Shown here: one piece after another, positions 4,978 through 8,816 of the stretch
Layout of the letters: the number at the start of each line of letters is the position of its first letter
Position numbering within the stretch: position 1 is the stretch's first letter
Assembly (NCBI RefSeq): GCF_014297285.1
Contig: NZ_JACOQI010000039.1
Location: 1 to 8,816, forward strand
Length of the DNA stretch: 8,816 bases
Reading direction: 5' to 3'
DNA from: Dysosmobacter segnis
GTDB lineage: Bacteria; Bacillota; Clostridia; Oscillospirales; Oscillospiraceae
Program-made: the position numbers and the translations under genes
The notes under the pieces: generated by a model
What the model saw: only the letters and a program-made list of their open reading frames with translations
Told to the model about the DNA's origin: nothing
The model's database searches: none

Positions 4978-6019
4978 CCCGCCCGCGCCCATATCCGGCG
5001 AAGCGAAAGCCTACCATATCAATCAGCGCAATGAAGGCATTGACCTGGACGGTGTGTCCGGTGCATTGATGGCAACGCAGAACCTCCAAATGCAGACCTT
5101 TATCACAAATCCAAGCAGCAGTCAGAATGGTCCGCAAACGCAGATCGCATTCGCCGCCAACCAGCGGGACGAGGTGCGGGATCTGCACGATGTGGCGGGT
5201 GCGCTGGGCGCACAGCCGGGGATGAAGCAGCAGACCTTTGTCGCTGGATTTTCTGCTGGAGCTGGCGCGAGCGCCGGGACCATTGGATATCAGGAGGATG
5301 TAGCGCCCACGTTGAAAGGCAGCCCCAGCGGGAACTGTATGCCCAGCATCCTCTGCATCAACGATCAGGGCGGGCAGATCATGGAGTGCAGTGAGAACGT
5401 CACCGGAACCCTGCGGGCACAGGAACACGGGCACCAGCCTCTGGTGCTGCGTCCGACAGGGCCCAAAGTTTATGAAAACCATGGCATTGACGGAAGATAC
5501 ACGGGGCCGCACGATGTAGCCCCCACCATGTCCGCCCGCTATGGGACCGGAGGGAACAACATTCCCCTTGTACAGCAGGAGGAAGTCATCTGCATTGCAG
5601 GCAACGCCATTGACCGCCAGCCACAAAACGGCGGCAACGGCTTCGGCTGGCAGCGGGACATTTCCTATACCCTGACCACCTCGGATCGCCACAGCGTCTA
5701 TGCCCGTCAGCGGGTAGATCAGTTCAAGGACGATGAGATTGCCTCCACGGAGAGCGCGCGGCAGCATAAAGATGCCACGGACCTTGTCTGCCAGCCAACC
5801 TCTACCTGGGATGCGGACTGCCGGAATCTCATTCGCCGCCTCACACCGCTGGAGTGTGAACGGCTCCAGGGCTACCCGGACGGTTGGACCGATGTCCCCG
5901 GCGCTTCGGACTCCGCACGCTACAAAGCCCTCGGCAACAGCGTGGCCATCCCCTGCGTGGAATACCTCATGCAGCGGGTGGCTATGGTCATTACGCTTGA
6001 TTTGGAATGGGATTTTTAG
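4526..6019 (+). CDS. Methyltransferase C-terminal half with recognition repeats and motifs IX-X, overlapping frame
   Basis: This 497-aa frame is +1 relative to the catalytic half and overlaps it by 452 bp. AGGAG (4514-4518) lies 7 nt before ATG 4526. Residues 1-57 are basic. Residues 58-150 (TFMLLDLRPGAGNMLG, then SLWQILQA and YSLSQTACLGILRRAACRGK) resemble a segment I recall from Firmicute prophage and ICE proteins, which argues this frame is truly translated. Residues 160-420 form several degenerate repeats of about 30-35 aa. Residues 437-455 are motif IX (RRLTPLECERLQGYPDGWT) and 466-476 motif X (YKALGNSVAIP). It therefore supplies the target-recognition and cofactor-completing parts of the C5 methyltransferase. 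A later ATG at 4961 is an alternative start. Alternatives: a separate subunit, a +1 frameshift fusion with the first frame, or a frameshifted pseudogene. Confidence 0.7.
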   Translation: MQIENLEGQESIFGRDSGFGKMSSVLSQVGGTLKRVKKSLGRIFKKSSKRSSKLKNHTFMLLDLRPGAGNMLGAYWEYDPPWLGSFGMLNTSECPKDAVECSLWQILQATAPSRYSLSQTACLGILRRAACRGKSLPPLLEVALRMQAGLDPPAPISGEAKAYHINQRNEGIDLDGVSGALMATQNLQMQTFITNPSSSQNGPQTQIAFAANQRDEVRDLHDVAGALGAQPGMKQQTFVAGFSAGAGASAGTIGYQEDVAPTLKGSPSGNCMPSILCINDQGGQIMECSENVTGTLRAQEHGHQPLVLRPTGPKVYENHGIDGRYTGPHDVAPTMSARYGTGGNNIPLVQQEEVICIAGNAIDRQPQNGGNGFGWQRDISYTLTTSDRHSVYARQRVDQFKDDEIASTESARQHKDATDLVCQPTSTWDADCRNLIRRLTPLECERLQGYPDGWTDVPGASDSARYKALGNSVAIPCVEYLMQRVAMVITLDLEWDF

Positions 6020-6094
6020 TTGGCTTTGGTCATAGCTTTCGCGCTTGCTTTCGGGTATCTTGGCTTTACCATTAAAAAGACAGGAGGAACTGCT

Positions 6095-6406
6095 ATGGCA
6101 GAAAAAACGCGCAACCTCTGCGCTGAAATTCCCTTGGAGCTGCATACCAAAGTACGGCAGCGACAGGCGGAATCCGGCGAGACACTGAGCCGGTACATGA
6201 CCGCGCTCATCACAAAATATTATGAAATGGAGGAAAATGTGAAGATGGACAAGGACAATGTGAGGACGGTGGCGTTTCAGGTGCCCACCGAGCTGTTTGA
6301 GCAGCTCAAGGCATACCTCAAGCGGAACGGCATCAAGCAGAACGCCTTCTTCCTGGACTGCATCCGGCAGGCGCTGGCGGAGGACACCGGCGCCGCCGAA
6401 GAATAA
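6095..6406 (+). CDS. Small protein with two ribbon-helix-helix-like domains
   Basis: The product is 103 aa. The first unit is NLCAEIPLELHTKVRQRQAESGETLSRYMTAL split around residues 6-40. The second, at about 57-98, has VRTVAFQVPTELFEQLKAYL followed by NGIKQNAFFLDCIRQAL. Each has the short strand, helix, turn, helix pattern of Arc/MetJ/CopG-type ribbon-helix-helix DNA-binding proteins, separated by a short linker (KYYEMEENVKMDKDN). Such proteins in ICEs serve as transcriptional repressors or relaxosome accessory factors; which applies here is not known. The start at 6095 is fixed by AGGAGG (6082-6087) 7 nt upstream. The frame stays open back to about 6020 and would add a hydrophobic stretch (IAFALAFGYLGF), but that extension has no ribosome binding site and I do not include it. 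A terminator-like hairpin follows the stop. Confidence 0.75.
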   Translation: MAEKTRNLCAEIPLELHTKVRQRQAESGETLSRYMTALITKYYEMEENVKMDKDNVRTVAFQVPTELFEQLKAYLKRNGIKQNAFFLDCIRQALAEDTGAAEE

Positions 6407-6422
6407 GAAATACATCGCACGG

Positions 6423-6456
6423 ACCGCTGCTGAGATTCTCGGCAGCGGTTTTGCTT
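6423..6456 (+). terminator. Terminator or attenuator hairpin between RHH gene and PrgI-like gene
   Basis: ACCGCTGC (6423-6430) pairs with GCAGCGGT (6442-6449) and is followed by a T-rich tail (TTTTGCTTT). It sits in the 62-nt gap before the PrgI-like gene and could partially reduce transcription into the downstream secretion genes. Confidence 0.55.
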
Positions 6457-6468
6457 TGGAGGAACGAA

Positions 6469-6732
6469 ATGTTTATTTACCCCGAAAACCTGAAAGCCAA
6501 GCCCATGCTGTGGCTCTGGCTGCTGCGGGACATCGCCGTGATCGGCATCGGCGCTTTGCTCTCTGTGCTGGCGCTGACCCAGGGCCTCGGCATGGGACTG
6601 CTGGTGGTCACGGTGCTGTATGCCTTCCTCACCATTCAGGTGGATGGCTCCAGCATTCTGGATTTCCTGCGCCGTGCCGCCTGTTTTCTCTTTCTATGCC
6701 AACAATATTACGAATGGAGGCTGGACCCATGA
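6469..6732 (+). CDS. PrgI/VirB3-like conjugal transfer membrane protein
   Basis: The product is 87 aa, starting MFIYPENLKAKPMLWLWLLRD split before the membrane segments. Two hydrophobic segments at about 21-40 (DIAVIGIGALLSVLALTQGL) and 42-57 (MGLLVVTVLYAFLTIQ) are followed by a short amphipathic C-terminus (FLFLCQQYYEWRLDP). Size, topology and position directly ahead of the VirB4 genes match the PrgI-family (VirB3-like) component of Gram-positive ICE secretion systems, which anchors the VirB4 ATPase at the membrane. TTGGAGG lies 7 nt before ATG 6469, deciding that start over a longer in-frame reading. Its stop overlaps the next start as ATGA (6729-6732), so the two genes are coupled. Family assignment rests on pattern and context. 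Confidence 0.8.
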   Translation: MFIYPENLKAKPMLWLWLLRDIAVIGIGALLSVLALTQGLGMGLLVVTVLYAFLTIQVDGSSILDFLRRAACFLFLCQQYYEWRLDP

Positions 6733-7307
6733 ATCGGAAACAGAAAAAGGAACTGCGCCAGCGCCAATCCACCCGGCAGCTCATGGGCATCGTCCGTGTG
6801 ACGCCCCACGGCATCGTGACAGATTTCGGAGAGCGGGTCTTCTTCCTGATCCAGCCGGACAACCTCTCCGTCCTGTCCCCGGAGGTCATCCGGGGCCGCG
6901 TCCGCTCCCTGACCATGCTTCTCAGCACCCAGCCCTCGCTGGAAATTCTGGCTCTGGACTCCCGCGAATCCTTCCAGCGGAACAAGGAGTATTACCTGCG
7001 GCGACTGGAGGAGGAAACGGAGCCTGCCGTGCGGGAGCTGCTGGAGCGGGACATGGCCCATCTGGACGCCATCCAGTTCTCCTCCGCCTCCTCCCGCAAA
7101 TTTGTACTGGTGCTCCCACTGGATGAAAAATCCGGTGCGGATGAAAGCGCGCTGCGGCAGTTGGAGAAAGCCATCTGTGACCACGGGCTCCGCGTGCGTC
7201 TGGCGGAGGAGCAGGATGTGAAGCGCCTGCTGGCGATCTACTACCGGCAGGATCTCACCACGGAGGTATTCCGTGATTTCGATGGAGAGGAGTATGTACA
7301 TGGCTAA
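6729..7307 (+). CDS. Conjugation protein resembling a stand-alone VirB4 N-terminal domain
   Basis: The product is 192 aa with a basic N-terminus (MNRKQKKELRQRQ). An alternating strand region runs to residue 50 (LMGIVRVTPHGIVTDF, VFFLIQPDNLSVLS), then a long charged helical part (about 80-115, SRESFQRNKEYYLRRLEEETEPAVRELLERD split), then a hydrophobic strand SRKFVLVLPL (about 127-136) and a C-terminal helix. This order resembles the N-terminal domain of VirB4/TraC-type proteins; no Walker motif is present. It has no signal peptide or membrane segment. GGAGG lies 8 nt upstream. It overlaps the PrgI-like gene by 4 nt and the VirB4 gene by 8 nt, placing it firmly in the secretion operon. The exact role is unknown; an accessory or docking subunit of the VirB4 complex is my inference. 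Confidence 0.65.
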   Translation: MNRKQKKELRQRQSTRQLMGIVRVTPHGIVTDFGERVFFLIQPDNLSVLSPEVIRGRVRSLTMLLSTQPSLEILALDSRESFQRNKEYYLRRLEEETEPAVRELLERDMAHLDAIQFSSASSRKFVLVLPLDEKSGADESALRQLEKAICDHGLRVRLAEEQDVKRLLAIYYRQDLTTEVFRDFDGEEYVHG

Positions 7308-8816
7308 AAAGAAAACAAAACCGAAAAAGAAAGCGGCAGAGCAGGTCCAGCGCCCGAAAGACTTTCTGGACATGATCGCGCCCGCGGCGGTGAAGTTCAA
7401 CACCGACCACTTCATCCTCGGCGGCCGGTATCACACGGCGATGACACTGAAAAGCTACCCGCCCATGACGGACGAGCTGGCGCTGCTGCGGGGCCTTGGC
7501 GATATGGGCGGCGTTGACCTGCGCCTGACGGCGCGGCAGGTCACGCCCGCCGAGGAGGACGCCATTCTCCACGCCGCCACCAACAAAAGCCGCATGGAGC
7601 GGAGCAACACCAACGATTACAAGCAAAGCGTCACGGCGGATGCCAACCTGCGGGATATGGCGGAGCTGCTGGCGAAGCAGCGGCAGGAAAAGGAGCCGCT
7701 CATCCACTGCGGCGTTTACTTGGATATTGCCGCCGCGGATACGGAAAAGCTGCGCGCGGCGCGGGACACCGTATCCGCCCAACTGGTTCGCTCCCGCATG
7801 GGCGCCGATCCGCTGCTCCTGCGCCAGCGGGAGGGCTTTCTCTCCGCCAACCCCGCGGGCGGCAGCCAGCTTGCCAATTTTGCGGAGCGGGTATTACCCG
7901 CACGCAGCGTTGCCAATCTATACCCCATGAACTATTCCGGCAAAACCGATCCCAAGGGCTTCTTCATTGGCCGGGACCGCTTCGGCTCCAACATCATCGT
8001 GGACTTCGACCGCCGTGCTTCTGACAAGACCAACGCCAGCGCCCTCATCCTCGGCAACACCGGACAGGGCAAAAGTTATCTTCTGAAGCTCCTGCTCTGC
8101 AATGTGCGGGAGGCGGGAAAGAGCGTGATCTCTCTGGACTCCGAGCATGAGATGGAGGACGAGTGCCGCGCCCTGGGCGGCTGCTTTTTGGACTACTTAA
8201 GCGGGCAGTACCGCATCAACCTGCTGGAGCCGCGCTGCTGGGACGATGGCAGCGGGCCGGAAGACCCGGACGCGCCGGACGCTTTCCGGGGGACGTTGCT
8301 CTCCCAGCACATCTCCTTCCTGCGGGATGTGTTCCGCGTCTACAAGGGCTTCGACACGCCCCACATCGACACGCTGGAGCTGATGGTGGAGCAATTATAT
8401 AAAAAGTGGGGCATTACCGACCGCACGGACTTTACGTCGATGCGGCCGACCGATTACCCAATCCTCTCCGACCTCTACGATACGATCCAGGAAGCCTATG
8501 ACAACTATGACGCCGCCGGTCTTTATCCGCGGGAGATGCTGCGGGATCTGCTGCTGGGACTCCATTCCATGTGCCGCGGCGCCGACGCCCGGTTCTTTAA
8601 TGGGCACACCAATATTGACCGTTCCAAATTCCTTGTTTTCTGTGTCAAGGGACTGGATAACATGGCGGAGAATCTGCGGAACACCCTGCTGTTCAGCCTG
8701 CTGTCCTATATGTCGGATCAGCTTCTGACACTGGGTAATTCCGTGGCGGCCATTGATGAGCTGTACCTGTGGCTGTCCGATCCCACCGTCATCACCTACA
8801 TCCGCAACGCGCTTAA
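7300..8816 (+). CDS. VirB4-like conjugation ATPase, C-terminus cut by the window edge
   Basis: VirB4 ATPases are the conserved motors of type IV secretion, powering assembly and DNA transfer at the inner membrane. 505 residues are visible. A lysine-rich start (MAKKKTKPKKKAAE) is followed by an N-terminal domain to about 215, then GFFIGRDRFGSNIIVDFD and the Walker A motif GNTGQGKS (252-259). The Walker B strand is VAAIDE (482-487), close to the right edge; the later conserved motifs lie outside. Homologues in Tn1549/CTn elements are about 800 aa. ATG 7300 is preferred over ATG 7294 because GAGGAG (7287-7292) then has a 7-nt spacing rather than 1. It overlaps the preceding gene by 8 nt. No frameshift or missing key residue is seen in the visible part. 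Confidence 0.9.
   Translation, partial: MAKKKTKPKKKAAEQVQRPKDFLDMIAPAAVKFNTDHFILGGRYHTAMTLKSYPPMTDELALLRGLGDMGGVDLRLTARQVTPAEEDAILHAATNKSRMERSNTNDYKQSVTADANLRDMAELLAKQRQEKEPLIHCGVYLDIAAADTEKLRAARDTVSAQLVRSRMGADPLLLRQREGFLSANPAGGSQLANFAERVLPARSVANLYPMNYSGKTDPKGFFIGRDRFGSNIIVDFDRRASDKTNASALILGNTGQGKSYLLKLLLCNVREAGKSVISLDSEHEMEDECRALGGCFLDYLSGQYRINLLEPRCWDDGSGPEDPDAPDAFRGTLLSQHISFLRDVFRVYKGFDTPHIDTLELMVEQLYKKWGITDRTDFTSMRPTDYPILSDLYDTIQEAYDNYDAAGLYPREMLRDLLLGLHSMCRGADARFFNGHTNIDRSKFLVFCVKGLDNMAENLRNTLLFSLLSYMSDQLLTLGNSVAAIDELYLWLSDPTVITYIRNAL

Noticed and set aside
4970..4980. Programmed +1 frameshift of the prfB type at the end of the first methyltransferase frame
   Set aside because: The TGAC stop context fits, but the CTT slip codon before the stop is absent (GCT instead) and the purine-rich stretch is not well placed; kept only as a weak alternative in the main finding.
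4940..6415. 491-aa open frame on the minus strand opposite the methyltransferase and RHH genes
   Set aside because: Remarkably long, but it antiparallels two clearly coding plus-strand genes, has no recognisable domain, and begins by reading through a well-marked RHH gene; stop scarcity is expected from GC-rich coding on the other strand.
6297..7307. Long in-frame extension upstream of the 192-aa conjugation protein
   Set aside because: The extension reads through the RHH and PrgI-like genes in another frame and gives low-complexity sequence; GGAGG and the ATGA overlap fix the start at 6729.
6708..7782. Minus-strand open frames opposite the PrgI-like, VirB4-like and accessory genes
   Set aside because: They oppose a tightly packed operon with overlapping starts and stops and good ribosome binding sites; no domain is recognisable in them.

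Overview
The window is a piece of an integrative and conjugative element (ICE) from a GC-rich gut-type Firmicute, most likely class Clostridia (Oscillospiraceae or Lachnospiraceae). The evidence is a Tn1549/CTn-like set of type IV secretion genes (VirB6-like, PrgI/VirB3-like and VirB4-like), strong GGAGG ribosome binding sites with ATGA-style gene overlaps, and accessory genes typical of such elements (ArdA, ParB-like, orphan C5 methyltransferase). No rRNA, tRNA, CRISPR array, integrase, relaxase or attachment site is visible.

Left part (1-2389, minus strand): three genes are read leftward. They are a ParB/Spo0J-family protein with a long AT-hook-bearing linker (941-2389), a small Rossmann-like DUF4406-type protein (314-655), and an ArdA antirestriction protein cut by the window edge (1-314). 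The last two overlap by one base. Between parB and the DUF4406 gene lie about 285 non-coding bases packed with inverted repeats: a 32-nt hairpin and a 164-nt nested structure. A 23-bp near-palindromic element occurs just past the parB stop and again, inverted, inside parB. It is a candidate binding site for the ParB-like protein.

Middle (2390-3278): a bidirectional terminator hairpin is followed by a relatively AT-rich patch with an N-terminally truncated RelE/ParE toxin (2628-2825), a minimal nucleotidyltransferase (2839-3213) and a 17-bp stem with a GAAA loop. This looks like a cargo insertion or module junction between the leftward maintenance genes and the rightward transfer genes.

Right part (3279-8816, plus strand): a conjugation operon holds a VirB6/TrbL-like membrane protein (with an apparent one-base frameshift at its extreme 5' end), a cytosine-C5 methyltransferase, a tandem ribbon-helix-helix protein, a PrgI/VirB3-like protein, a 192-aa protein resembling a VirB4 N-terminal domain, and the VirB4 ATPase (cut by the right edge, Walker A and B both visible).

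The most unusual feature is the methyltransferase. Motifs I-VIII lie in one frame (4198-4977). The repeat-rich target-recognition region and motifs IX-X lie in the +1 frame (4526-6019). The 452-bp overlap appears to carry recognisable protein sequence in both frames, and the second frame has its own good ribosome binding site. It could be a naturally split, overprinted methyltransferase or a decayed fusion. Together with ArdA it suggests the element protects itself from host restriction on arrival. Family assignments come from reading the translations; no database search was run.
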